Assembly: GCA_016839905.1 (NCBI GenBank)
Contig: JAEOTJ010000215.1
Coordinates: forward strand, 1 to 21,607
Reading direction: 5' to 3'
Origin: Promethearchaeota archaeon
GTDB taxonomy: Archaea > Asgardarchaeota > Lokiarchaeia > Sigynarchaeales > SOKP01
Length of the DNA stretch: 21,607 nt
Part shown: positions 12,640-21,299 of the stretch, piece after piece
Position numbering within the stretch: position 1 is the first letter of the stretch
How the letters are laid out: every line of letters starts with the position of its first letter
The notes under the pieces: model-generated
Databases searched by the model: none
What the model was told of the DNA's origin: nothing
The model's input: only the letters and a program-made list of their open reading frames with translations
Position numbers and translations under genes: made by a program

Positions 12640-12815
12640 TATTAATCCATATTCTTTTATTATTTATTAATAATATAATGATTATTAAAGAATTTATATC
12701 TACTTAATGGGTCTAAATTATACATAAAAAAATATAATAATTTATATATTTCATATAAAATATTCATTTTTATTATTTATGTATGATTAGATTAGGTTAG
12801 GTTTAATTTAAAAAT

Positions 12816-13790
12816 TTAGGATTTATCCTCATTTATGATAGCACCACATCCTCTGCAAAACTTTTCTTTCATATTCTTGACAACCATTACACTTCCATAT
12901 CTTCCACATCTATTACAAAGATATTCTATAGGTGGCGGTTCGTAATTTTTGGGAGCATATGGCACTTCTTTTTCTGAAATCATTTTTTTATACTCTGGAG
13001 AAGACATATCAGGAAACTGAGTAGGATACATCCGATTTGTTTTTGCTATTGATTTTCTTACTTTCACTATTATAATAGATACTATTGAGACAATAATTCC
13101 GATTGTTATAATTGATCCAATTAAAATATAATTAATCGATCCTTCGAGCTGTAATGTACAAGCTCTTTTCCCATCGTAAATTATTTCATAAAAATCAAGC
13201 ACGCCTGTAGGAGTATATCTACTGGTTATTATTATTTCTTCCATACTCCCCTCAGAATCCATAGTAAGTTGAATTCCATTCCAATTTTGAACAACTTCCC
13301 AATCAACATCCATATCATCAAATTGTTCGCTCGCTTCTTCTATTGCATCTGGCCAATCTGGATTTGTTGCTATAAAAAAGATTCCCAAAAAAGCAATCTG
13401 AACATATATATCATCATCATACTCCCAAATAATGGTTGCATCCCTTGATGCATCTTTTACCCAGACATCCTTTGCTCGATTTTTAGTAGTATAATATTCA
13501 ATATCTACATTAACCCCACTTCCATAATAATCAATTTTTTCTTCATCATCAATGTTTTCAATTTTAATTTTTATTGCTTCTATATCAATGTCATCTTCTG
13601 GGAGGGGGTAACCGCCATCTTCAAAGAGTTGTTCCATCACATCCTCATCATAATTTATATTCCAAATATATTCTTGACCTTCTTGAATACCTACATAACC
13701 TGGTTTCTCTTCCGCTAATACAAATTTTGCTGTTGAAATTAAAAACCCCCCGATAAATAATATTGTAACATAATTTTTTGATCTTTTCAC
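12816..13790 (-). CDS. Single-span surface protein with cytoplasmic zinc ribbon, 324 aa
   Basis: Residues 1-26 are a signal peptide (basic MKRSK, hydrophobic core, cleavage likely after Ala26 in VLA-EE). Residues 27-218 are an acidic, beta-rich external domain that opens GYVGIQEGQEYIWNINYDED. Residues 219-243 are a membrane span, and 244-324 are cytoplasmic with a zinc ribbon at Cys292-x2-Cys295 and Cys312-x2-Cys315. External sensor, one span and an internal zinc ribbon is an architecture I associate with Asgard and other archaeal surface proteins, where the ribbon may contact other proteins. The start is GTG at 13790. It stands alone, back to back with the plus-strand GH13 gene 182 bases away. 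The external ligand is unknown. Confidence 0.7.
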   Translation of the reverse strand: MKRSKNYVTILFIGGFLISTAKFVLAEEKPGYVGIQEGQEYIWNINYDEDVMEQLFEDGGYPLPEDDIDIEAIKIKIENIDDEEKIDYYGSGVNVDIEYYTTKNRAKDVWVKDASRDATIIWEYDDDIYVQIAFLGIFFIATNPDWPDAIEEASEQFDDMDVDWEVVQNWNGIQLTMDSEGSMEEIIITSRYTPTGVLDFYEIIYDGKRACTLQLEGSINYILIGSIITIGIIVSIVSIIIVKVRKSIAKTNRMYPTQFPDMSSPEYKKMISEKEVPYAPKNYEPPPIEYLCNRCGRYGSVMVVKNMKEKFCRGCGAIINEDKS

Positions 13791-13972
13791 AATATTTCAC
13801 TTTCAATTTTTTATATTATTGTCTTTTATTTTTTTTTAATCGTTCAATATATAAAAATTACTTTCTATGATTAAAAAGGATTTACTTTTATGTACAGATT
13901 CGTTATTTTATAAATAAAGAGAATTATTAATTGTATATTAATTAAAACGGATAAATAGACATAAAGATTAAG

Positions 13973-15472
13973 ATGATCGAAAACCGATCTAAATGGCCAA
14001 AATTTCCCTTGATTTATCAAATTAATACTTGGCCTTGGCTTCAGAGTCTTTCAAAAATTAATGATTTTCCCGTCAACCTTCAAAACATTCCTGAGGGATT
14101 AATTGATATGGAATTAAGCCATTTTAATGCCATATGGTTGATGGGTGTATGGGAGCGGAGCCCAAAAGGTAGAGAGATTGCGGTTAAGCATCCAGATTTA
14201 CAACAAGAATATAGAAATGCATTAGTTGATTTTAAACCAGAAGATGTTGTAGGATCTCCCTATGCAATTCATGATTATCTTGTGGACTATCATATTGGGG
14301 GCAGAGATGGTTTAGCTCATATACGAGAACAATTATCAGAGTTAGGTATAAAACTAATACTCGATTATGTACCTAATCATACCGCGATGGATCATTTATG
14401 GACATCAGATAATGCTAAGATTTATATAGAAGGCTCTGAAAAAGAGCTTGAAAATTTACCTAATGATTATTTCTTCACGGGTAGAAACATAATTGCTCAT
14501 GGACGTGATCCAAATTATTATCCATGGACCGACACCGCTCAAATTGATGCATTTTCGCCGGATGCGCGAAAGAGAACCATAGAGACATTGCTAACTATTG
14601 CTGATCAATGCGATGGTGTCCGTTGTGATATGGCTATGCTGTTAACAAATAATGTATTTAACCATACTTGGGATCATAAGGTGCAGGCTATTCCCAAGAC
14701 GGAGTTCTGGCGTGAGATTATCCCCGCCGTTAAAGAAAAGCATCCTAATTTTATCTTTATCGGAGAAGTATACTGGGATATGGAATGGGAACTACAACAA
14801 CAAGGATTTGACTTCTGTTACGATAAGAAATTATATGAAAGAATGGCTAATGAGAACGCTCAGACTGTGCGCGCTCACCTTAATGCAGACTGGGAATATC
14901 AAAGTAAGCTAGTGCGATTTATTGAGAATCATGATGAGCCCAGAGCATTATCTGTTTTTGGATTGGAACGTAGTCAAGCAGCTGCTATATTAGCATTGAC
15001 TTTACCAGGTGCGAGGTTAGTACATGAAGGACAAATGAGCGGACTTAAGATAAAACTACCCGTTCAATTAGGTAGGCGTCAAACAGAAGAATATAATCAA
15101 GAACTCATGGAATTTTATCTCAGATTATTAAATGCTGTTCCAAGTAAAGAATTAGGTGAATTAAAATGGTCGCTTTGTAAAGTTGAATCTGTAAATCCTA
15201 GTAACTTTTCTTATACTAACTTAATATCTTATTTATGGTCATCTGAAAAGCAAAACCATCTTATTGTCGTTAATTTTAGTCCTTATGCTGCTCAGGGCCA
15301 TGTGAGAATTAATATAAATTATGGAATTGAGGACTGGACATTCACTGATTTACTTGCGCAAAAGTCTTATTCATATAATGGTGAAGATCTTAATAAGTAT
15401 GGATTATACATTGATTTACCAGCCTGGAGTGGTCATATTTTTAATATTATAAAAGTGAACCTTGAAATCTAA
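13973..15472 (+). CDS. GH13 alpha-amylase-family enzyme, cytoplasmic
   Basis: A 499-residue GH13 protein with all four conserved regions: I at 131-136 (DYVPNH), II at 214-222 (DGVRCDMAM; Asp219 nucleophile, Arg217), III at 262-266 (FIGEV; Glu265 acid/base) and IV at 317-322 (FIENHDE; Asp321 transition-state stabiliser). Residues 400-499 look like the C-terminal beta domain. There is no signal peptide, so it acts inside the cell on alpha-glucans or small alpha-glucosides; whether it hydrolyses or transfers cannot be told. The catalytic barrel is short, with a compact B domain after region I. The ATG follows a TATA-like TGTATATTA by about 37 nt. The GlmU-like gene begins 55 bases downstream on the same strand, but no glycogen or trehalose genes are linked. 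Confidence 0.9.
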   Translation: MIENRSKWPKFPLIYQINTWPWLQSLSKINDFPVNLQNIPEGLIDMELSHFNAIWLMGVWERSPKGREIAVKHPDLQQEYRNALVDFKPEDVVGSPYAIHDYLVDYHIGGRDGLAHIREQLSELGIKLILDYVPNHTAMDHLWTSDNAKIYIEGSEKELENLPNDYFFTGRNIIAHGRDPNYYPWTDTAQIDAFSPDARKRTIETLLTIADQCDGVRCDMAMLLTNNVFNHTWDHKVQAIPKTEFWREIIPAVKEKHPNFIFIGEVYWDMEWELQQQGFDFCYDKKLYERMANENAQTVRAHLNADWEYQSKLVRFIENHDEPRALSVFGLERSQAAAILALTLPGARLVHEGQMSGLKIKLPVQLGRRQTEEYNQELMEFYLRLLNAVPSKELGELKWSLCKVESVNPSNFSYTNLISYLWSSEKQNHLIVVNFSPYAAQGHVRININYGIEDWTFTDLLAQKSYSYNGEDLNKYGLYIDLPAWSGHIFNIIKVNLEI

Positions 15473-15527
15473 TAATTTTTTATCTAAAATTTGTTAATTA
15501 TTTATAAAATAATCAATTATATCATTT

Positions 15528-16814
15528 ATGAAAGCTGTAATTTTAGCTGCTGGAGAGGGTCAGAGATTAAGACCTATTACTTCAACTCGTCCTAAACCCC
15601 TAATCCCTCTTGTTAACAAACCTCTACTAGAACATACTATTTTAGCATTAAAAAATGCAGGAATTGACGAGATTCTATTAGTAGTAGGCTATATGGAGGA
15701 TCAAATTAAGGAATATTTTGGAGATGGAAAGGAGAGATTTGACTTAAAAATTGAATACATTACTCAAGACGAACAATTAGGAACGGGTCATGCAGTTGGA
15801 TATGCTAAAGATTTTGTAAAAGATGAAAAATTTCTATTAATGTATGGCGACTTATTGATAGAACCTGTTGTATTTCAGGAAATTGTTGAAAAATATCAAC
15901 AAGTTAAACCTGAAGGAATAATTCTACTGATGGAAGTAAAAAATCCTCAACAATTTGGGATAATTTCATTAAACTCAGAGGGACATGTCCAAAAAATCAT
16001 TGAAAAACCCGCCCCCGAGTTGAATGTCGGGAATTTAGCTAATGCGGGAGTATTCATTTTTGATTCTTTAATTTTTCAAGCGATTGAAAAAACAGAAAAA
16101 TCTATAAGGGGTGAATATGAGTTTACAGATTCAATGGAAATCTTAATTAAAGATTTTAATGGGAATATTTACGGATACACCATTAAAGATTACTTTTGGA
16201 GTGATATTGGTTTACCTTGGCAACTTTTTGATGCTAATAATTACATTTTAGATAAAATAATTGGAAATCATTCAGGAAAGATTGAGGATAATGTCTGTCT
16301 TTCTGGAGAAGTATTTATTGGAAAGGGAACTACTGTTAGATCTGGGAGTTATATCCAAGGACCATGTTATATCGGGGATAATTGTTTAATTGGTCCTAAT
16401 GCATTTATAAGACCTTACTCATCAATAGGAGATAATTGTCATATTGGTATGAGTGAAGTTAAAAATTCAATTATTTTTTCTAACACAAATATTCCACACT
16501 TCAATTATGTTGGTGATTCCATTATTTGTGAAAAAGTAAATCTCGGAGCAGGTTCAAAAACATCAAACTTGCGATTTGATGGAAAAAATGTTTGGGTAAC
16601 TATTAAAGGAAAGAAGATAAATTCAGGTCGAAGAAAATTAGGTTCGATTATAGGACCAAATGTGCAAACTGGAATTAATAGTGGTATAATGTGTGGAAAA
16701 ATAATTGGTGAAAATTCAGTTATAGGTGCTCATACATCAGTAGGGGAAGATGTTCCTCCTAGTACACTTTATTATCAAGATCCAAATAAAGGGATTATTA
16801 AGAAGAGTTTATAA
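15528..16814 (+). CDS. glmU: Bifunctional sugar-1-phosphate nucleotidylyltransferase/acetyltransferase (GlmU-like)
   Basis: A 428-residue two-domain enzyme. Residues 1-240 are a nucleotidylyltransferase: GEGQRLRP at 9-16 with KP at 23-24 for the triphosphate, GTGHA at 85-89, Asp108 (YGDLL) as metal ligand, and GEYEFTD at 195-201. Residues 245-412 are a left-handed beta-helix with hexapeptide repeats (IGDNCLIGPNAFI). His324 in PHFNYVGDS matches the catalytic His of archaeal GlcN-1-P acetyltransferases such as Sulfolobus ST0452. The expected reactions are acetylation of glucosamine-1-P and UTP-dependent formation of UDP-GlcNAc; archaeal members are often broader (glucose-1-P/dTTP, galactosamine-1-P), so the sugar is not certain. 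glmS and a NagB-like gene close by favour the UDP-GlcNAc role. Symbol given by function. Confidence 0.85.
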   Translation: MKAVILAAGEGQRLRPITSTRPKPLIPLVNKPLLEHTILALKNAGIDEILLVVGYMEDQIKEYFGDGKERFDLKIEYITQDEQLGTGHAVGYAKDFVKDEKFLLMYGDLLIEPVVFQEIVEKYQQVKPEGIILLMEVKNPQQFGIISLNSEGHVQKIIEKPAPELNVGNLANAGVFIFDSLIFQAIEKTEKSIRGEYEFTDSMEILIKDFNGNIYGYTIKDYFWSDIGLPWQLFDANNYILDKIIGNHSGKIEDNVCLSGEVFIGKGTTVRSGSYIQGPCYIGDNCLIGPNAFIRPYSSIGDNCHIGMSEVKNSIIFSNTNIPHFNYVGDSIICEKVNLGAGSKTSNLRFDGKNVWVTIKGKKINSGRRKLGSIIGPNVQTGINSGIMCGKIIGENSVIGAHTSVGEDVPPSTLYYQDPNKGIIKKSL

Positions 16815-16946
16815 TCCTTCTCATTTCTAGTTCTATCAGAAAATTATACTAATATAACTTGTTTTCTAAAAAACTTTTATTAGTAGTTAGAAATTAACCA
16901 TATTAAAGTAAAAAAAGAAATTTAATCAGAAAAGAGATGTGATTAT

Positions 16947-18185
16947 ATGGGAGTTAATAAAAATAGATTAATTGATGTTTTAATTGAAAAAGGTGTTAAT
17001 ATTCCAAATCCTTCATCTGTTGAAATAGGCGAAGAAGTCAATATTAACCTTATATCATCGGAAAATGTTACTATTCATACAGGATGTAAGATACTTGGTA
17101 ATAAGACGCTTATAATGTCGGGAGTTACCCTTGGTAGTAGGTCTCCAGTTACCATTAAAAATTGTCAATTGGGGAGAAATGTTGATTTAAAAGGGGGTTA
17201 TTTTGAAGAATCAACATTTCTGGATTCTGCGAATATGGGTGACGGTGCTGAAGTTCGGGAGGGATGTCTCATAGAGGAAGAAGCAAATGGTGCGCATACA
17301 GTAGGTCTTAAGCAAACAATACTTTTTCCATTTGTGACATTAGGAAGCATTATTAATTTTTGTGATATTTTTATGGCAGGCGGGACGAGTAGAACAAATC
17401 ATAGCGAGGTAGGTAGTTCATACATTCATTTTAATTACACACCTAATCAAGATAAGGCAACCGCATCTCTTGTTGGAGATGTAGCTAGAGGAGTTATGCT
17501 CAATCAGCCACCCATTTTTTTAGGAGGTCAAGGTGGACTCGTAGGTCCAAGTCAGATTGGATATAGTACGGTAATAGCTGCGGGAGTTATCTATCGTGGA
17601 GATTGTCCTCAAGGTCATAAGCTTTTAATGGGTAAAGAGAGTCAAAAAGATGATATGGATTTCACTCCTGGACTTTATTGGAGTGTTAAAAGGAGGGTTA
17701 TTAATTGCGTCGAATATGTAGCAAACATCATTGCTCTCAAACATTGGTATCAAAATGTACGCTCCAAGTTTTTTCAAGGAAGTGAAATGGAGAAATTACT
17801 TTTTGATGGTGCCGTTGAAAAACTTAACATTATCTATAATGAGAGAGTAAAAAGATTTAAAGCACTAGCTAATAAGATGGAAAAATCTCTAAAATTATAT
17901 AAATCAATTAGGGAAAATAACGCTTTAGAAAAATTGATAAATCAAAAAAGAGAACTTCTTGATAATCTACAAAAGATTGAAAATGGCTTTAACAAATGTC
18001 TTTCTTATTCAGGTAATACCGAAAAAAGAGATGAATTTTTAAAGAATATAGATACAAGCAAAAATTATATCAGTGTTATACAAAATTTAAGTGATCGAGA
18101 AATAAAAGCTGGAACTTCTTGGCTTTTAAGTATTATTGAAAAAACTCGTAATACTATATTAGAATATCTTCCATCTTTCATTTAA
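16947..18185 (+). CDS. Left-handed beta-helix protein related to bacterial UDP-GlcNAc pyrophosphorylase-type acyltransferases
   Basis: A 412-residue protein. Residues 20-215 form a hexapeptide-repeat beta-helix with long conserved blocks: ENVTIHTGCKILGNKTLIMS, GAHTVGLKQTILFPFVTLGS, GGTSRTNHSEVGSSYIHFNY, and PPIFLGGQGGLVGP. This combination matches proteins annotated in Planctomycetes, Spirochaetes and similar bacteria as UDP-N-acetylglucosamine pyrophosphorylase, although it lacks the nucleotidylyltransferase domain. His152 and His161 are candidate catalytic residues for acyl transfer. Residues 240-412 are an Lys-rich helical domain without a known fold, perhaps for oligomerisation. A weak GAGATGTGAT motif lies just before the ATG. 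It follows the GlmU-like gene on the same strand and converges on glmS with 10 bases between stops. A role in amino-sugar or surface-glycan synthesis is inferred, not shown. Confidence 0.75.
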   Translation: MGVNKNRLIDVLIEKGVNIPNPSSVEIGEEVNINLISSENVTIHTGCKILGNKTLIMSGVTLGSRSPVTIKNCQLGRNVDLKGGYFEESTFLDSANMGDGAEVREGCLIEEEANGAHTVGLKQTILFPFVTLGSIINFCDIFMAGGTSRTNHSEVGSSYIHFNYTPNQDKATASLVGDVARGVMLNQPPIFLGGQGGLVGPSQIGYSTVIAAGVIYRGDCPQGHKLLMGKESQKDDMDFTPGLYWSVKRRVINCVEYVANIIALKHWYQNVRSKFFQGSEMEKLLFDGAVEKLNIIYNERVKRFKALANKMEKSLKLYKSIRENNALEKLINQKRELLDNLQKIENGFNKCLSYSGNTEKRDEFLKNIDTSKNYISVIQNLSDREIKAGTSWLLSIIEKTRNTILEYLPSFI

Positions 18186-18195
18186 AATTAGTATT

Positions 18196-20046
18196 TTAAT
18201 GAACGGTTACAGTCTTACTGAGATTTAAAGGTTTGTCCGGATCGAGATTTGAACTTATCGCAGCATAATAAGCTAATAATTGTAGAGCGGGAGTAAATGT
18301 AATTGGACTAAAGATATTATGATATTTATCTCCAGGTTGAGGGATTCTAATTACTATATCACTTAAGTCTGCGATTTTCTCATCATCTTCCACAACAAGA
18401 GAAATTATTTTTCCACCTCTTGACTTAAATTCCATTACATTTCCAATTAAACGCTGATATGTATCATCTGGGGGAGCAATAAAAATAACGGGAAATCCTT
18501 CTCTGACTAGTGAAATTGGTCCATGCTTGGCGTGAGCTGCTGAATATCCTTCTATGAAACGGCAAGCAACTTCTTTTAACTTTAAACCCCCCTCTTTAGC
18601 TGTGGCGATGGATATACCTCTAGCTAAAAAGAAAAAGTTCTCACTTTCCTTTAAAGTATTTACTATATTCCTAATTAAACCTACATTATTCTTTAGAAAA
18701 TTTTCAATAACTTGTGGGGTTGAATATATTGCATTATAATATTTTTCTATTTCCCCCTCTGATTTGATTTTTCTTAGTTTTGCTATTTCTAATGCAATTA
18801 AAGCTAGAGTAAGGACTTGAGTACAATAAGTTTTAGTAGCGGCTACCCCAATTTCGGGACCTGCTTGAGTCACGATAACTATATCAGAGTATCTAGTAAG
18901 GGTTGACCCTACAACATTAGTAATTGCTAAAATTTTCATATTTTTCTTTTTTTTTGCCCATCTAATTGCCTCAATCGTATCAATTGTCTCTCCTGATTGT
19001 GAAATTGCAATCACTACTGAATTTTCTTTTAATGAATTACTTAATTCGTTTTGAAACTCAGAACATTCAATTGCATGAATATATTTACCTAAAAACTTTG
19101 TAATTATAAATTTACCTGCTAGAGAAGCATAAAAAGAAGTTCCTGCTGCTGTAATATAAATATTATCCGCTGACCAGAGCACATAAGCGAATTTTATTAA
19201 ATCTTCTTGAGATATTTTCATAGTACGCATCAAGGCAGAGGGTTCCTCATATATCTCTTTTAACATAAAATGATCATAACCACTTTTTTCTGCAGCATCG
19301 ATGCTCCAATCTATTTTGCGCGGTTCCTTCTCAATTCTTTGGTTATCTTTAAAATTAAAAAATTCTACTTTTCCAGGTTTTAAAACAGCAATTTCTTTAT
19401 CATCCATAATATAACAATTTCGTGTAAGGGGTAGAAAAGCGGGAATATCAGATGCACAATATGTGGTCTTTTCATCGTCTATTCCAATAACAATGGGAGA
19501 TTCATTTCGAGCAACAATAATAAAGTCAGGATTTTCAGCGTGACAAACAGCAAGTGCATAAGAACCTTTACATTGTTTTAATGCTTCAGTAATAGCCTTT
19601 TTAAAATCACATCCTATTTTCATAAAATCTTCAATTAAATGTGGAATTACTTCAGTATCGGTGTCAGATTTAAAATTGTGGCCTTTTTCCTTAAGATCAT
19701 TGCGTAATTCTATAAAATTGTCAATGATTCCATTATGGACAATAGCAATTTTACCAGAACAATCTAAATGAGGATGACTATTTTCTTTAGTAGGGGCACC
19801 ATGGGTTGCCCATCGAGTATGCGCAAGCGCAATTTTTGAACTATTTGGAAAATCTGTTAAATCTATTTTTTTTTGTATTTCATCTATTTTTCCTGAATCC
19901 TTTTTAATAATTAATCTGGAATCTGTCTGGACTACTATTCCACATGAATCATAACCCCGGTATTCCAACCTCTTTATTCCATTAAAGACAATTTTTCCAA
20001 CGTGTATATTATCTTGATTAGTAATAATTCCAAAAATTCCACACAT
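18196..20046 (-). CDS. glmS: Glutamine-fructose-6-phosphate aminotransferase (isomerizing)
   Basis: A complete 616-residue GlmS (E. coli 609). The N-terminal glutaminase domain has Cys2 as nucleophile, RLEYRGYDS at 26-34, HTRWATHG at 76-83, HNGIIDN at 104-110 and SDTDTE at 127-132. Two SIS domains follow: AAGTSFYAS at 300-308 and SQSGETIDT at 349-357 in the first, GLKLKEVAC (487-495) and AKHGPISLV (506-514) in the second, with Lys611 in the SKTVTV tail for the Schiff base. It converts fructose-6-P and glutamine to glucosamine-6-P and glutamate, the first step to UDP-GlcNAc. It is divergent from a NagB-like gene and convergent with the beta-helix gene. The TATA box lies about 30 nt upstream of the ATG, so the mRNA is probably leaderless. 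The final residue is His where bacterial enzymes mostly end in Glu. Confidence 0.97.
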   Translation of the reverse strand: MCGIFGIITNQDNIHVGKIVFNGIKRLEYRGYDSCGIVVQTDSRLIIKKDSGKIDEIQKKIDLTDFPNSSKIALAHTRWATHGAPTKENSHPHLDCSGKIAIVHNGIIDNFIELRNDLKEKGHNFKSDTDTEVIPHLIEDFMKIGCDFKKAITEALKQCKGSYALAVCHAENPDFIIVARNESPIVIGIDDEKTTYCASDIPAFLPLTRNCYIMDDKEIAVLKPGKVEFFNFKDNQRIEKEPRKIDWSIDAAEKSGYDHFMLKEIYEEPSALMRTMKISQEDLIKFAYVLWSADNIYITAAGTSFYASLAGKFIITKFLGKYIHAIECSEFQNELSNSLKENSVVIAISQSGETIDTIEAIRWAKKKKNMKILAITNVVGSTLTRYSDIVIVTQAGPEIGVAATKTYCTQVLTLALIALEIAKLRKIKSEGEIEKYYNAIYSTPQVIENFLKNNVGLIRNIVNTLKESENFFFLARGISIATAKEGGLKLKEVACRFIEGYSAAHAKHGPISLVREGFPVIFIAPPDDTYQRLIGNVMEFKSRGGKIISLVVEDDEKIADLSDIVIRIPQPGDKYHNIFSPITFTPALQLLAYYAAISSNLDPDKPLNLSKTVTVH

Positions 20047-20068
20047 AGCAAAACATAAATGTTCTTAT

Positions 20069-20082
20069 TTAAATATATAAAA
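20069..20082 (-). promoter_or_regulatory. TATA box of glmS, leaderless transcript predicted
   Basis: TTATATATTTAAAT on the minus strand is centred about 30 nt before the glmS ATG at 20046. Archaeal transcription starts 25-30 nt after the TATA centre, so the transcript would begin at or near the start codon. No ribosome binding site is present, which agrees. The same 196-bp divergent region has GATATAA direct repeats at 20119-20125 and 20138-20144 that could bind a shared regulator. Confidence 0.5.
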
Positions 20083-20180
20083 GAATAAAAGCTATATTAA
20101 AATTGTCGTATATATGATGATATAATCATTATAAACTGATATAACCGGGATAATTTAACTAATTCAATCAATATAATTAA

Positions 20181-20190
20181 ATTTATATAT
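20181..20190 (+). promoter_or_regulatory. TATA box of the NagB-like gene
   Basis: ATTTATATAT is centred about 57 nt before the ATG at 20243, predicting a leader of around 30 nt. No Shine-Dalgarno motif is visible in that leader. Confidence 0.4.
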
Positions 20191-20242
20191 TAGGAACATT
20201 TTCTATGATAAATACTTAGAATACAAATTTAATGAGTTATAA

Positions 20243-21202
20243 ATGACAATCAAGATTATTATAACAAGGGATTTTGACCATATGAGCGAAACGGCGGCGG
20301 GAATAGTTAAAAATATTATAATCCAAACATTAAATGAAAAAGAAGAATTTGTTTTTGGTCTAGCAACAGGAAATTCGCCAACCGGGATGTATAAACGTTT
20401 AGCAAAAATGGCGAATTCTGGTGAATTTGACAGCAGTCGTATTCGTAGTTTCAATCTCGACGAATATGTTGGTTTACCGGGTGAAAATGCTCAACAGCGA
20501 GCCCTGCACCCAGAAAGTTATTCTTTTTTTATGATACAAGAATTTTTTGGTCTCTTGAAAAAGAAGTTTATTGAAACAAGTGTTCCTTTTGGATGCCTAA
20601 TTGATCAAAATAAGCTTATTCAGGAACTTGAGGTAAATCCAGGCGATTGGCGTGAATTGGGTTCTGACGCAGGAAAATCAATTGATATTAAAGAAAACGC
20701 AAGTTCGGAATATTTAGCTTGGATCCGCAAGACAATTTTAGAGGAGTATAAAGAAAAAATTGAAAAAGCTGGAGGTATTGATTTACATATTGTCGGAGTT
20801 GGTGGACGAGGTCACGTAGCTTTCCACGAATCTGGTATTCCTTTTGAGGGAAGTAATGTGTTGTTAGTAAAACTTGATGATAATACTATAAAAAATGCTG
20901 TTACAGATGGACATTTTGAGAAGGTAGAAGATTCCCCAAATTACGCCATTAGTATGGGTGCCGAGTTAGTATATAAGGCAAAAACCATTGTTCTATTGGC
21001 GAATGGCGCACGCAAGACAGGTCCTGTCGCAGAATCTCTATTAAACGATCCTACACCCGATGTACCGATTTCATATGGGCAGATTTTTTCTGAAAAGAAC
21101 GGAAATTTAATTTATGTTCTGGATAAAATTGCTGGTAAAGAACTTCTTGCAAATAAAAACGTATTAGAAAAAAAAGGAATAGAAATTGAAGTTTTGGAAT
21201 AA
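20243..21202 (+). CDS. Glucosamine-6-phosphate deaminase/isomerase-family protein, divergent (NagB-like)
   Basis: A 319-residue NagB-fold protein, about 50 residues longer than E. coli NagB (266). Seen: substrate phosphate loop GLATGNSPTG at 39-48, FNLDEYVGL at 70-78 (Asp73 matches E. coli Asp72) and GVGGRGHVAFHESG at 185-198, which keeps His191 and Glu196 of the ring-opening site. The E. coli Asp141-Gly-His motif reads Arg189-Gly-His here, and Asn becomes His in AFHE. The extra length lies mostly at 110-160 (ELEVNPGDWRELGSDAGKSI), next to the active site. Canonical NagB converts glucosamine-6-P to fructose-6-P and ammonia. Placement back to back with glmS supports amino-sugar use, but the substitutions could mean altered direction, pH dependence or substrate, so I withhold the symbol. 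Confidence 0.85.
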   Translation: MTIKIIITRDFDHMSETAAGIVKNIIIQTLNEKEEFVFGLATGNSPTGMYKRLAKMANSGEFDSSRIRSFNLDEYVGLPGENAQQRALHPESYSFFMIQEFFGLLKKKFIETSVPFGCLIDQNKLIQELEVNPGDWRELGSDAGKSIDIKENASSEYLAWIRKTILEEYKEKIEKAGGIDLHIVGVGGRGHVAFHESGIPFEGSNVLLVKLDDNTIKNAVTDGHFEKVEDSPNYAISMGAELVYKAKTIVLLANGARKTGPVAESLLNDPTPDVPISYGQIFSEKNGNLIYVLDKIAGKELLANKNVLEKKGIEIEVLE

Positions 21203-21212
21203 ACCTCTAAAA

Positions 21213-21222
21213 TTTTTTTTTT
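21213..21222 (+). terminator. Oligo-T terminator after the NagB-like gene
   Basis: Ten consecutive T residues start 11 bases after the TAA, with no stem-loop. This is the longest T run close behind any gene in the window and fits an archaeal terminator. Confidence 0.5.
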
Positions 21223-21299
21223 CTTATATTTTTCTCTTATTAAATAAATAAAAAACTGTAAAATCTTTAAAAAAAGTGAGTATGATCTTTGAATAATAG

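Noticed and set aside
12278..12670. Plus-strand 130-codon frame opposite the coiled-coil gene
   Set aside because: It is a shadow: Ser/Ile/Phe-rich, no promoter, while the minus strand has clear heptads and a domain layout.
14652..14912. Second plus-strand frame inside the GH13 gene
   Set aside because: It overlaps the region encoding catalytic Glu265 in another frame and has no protein-like motifs.
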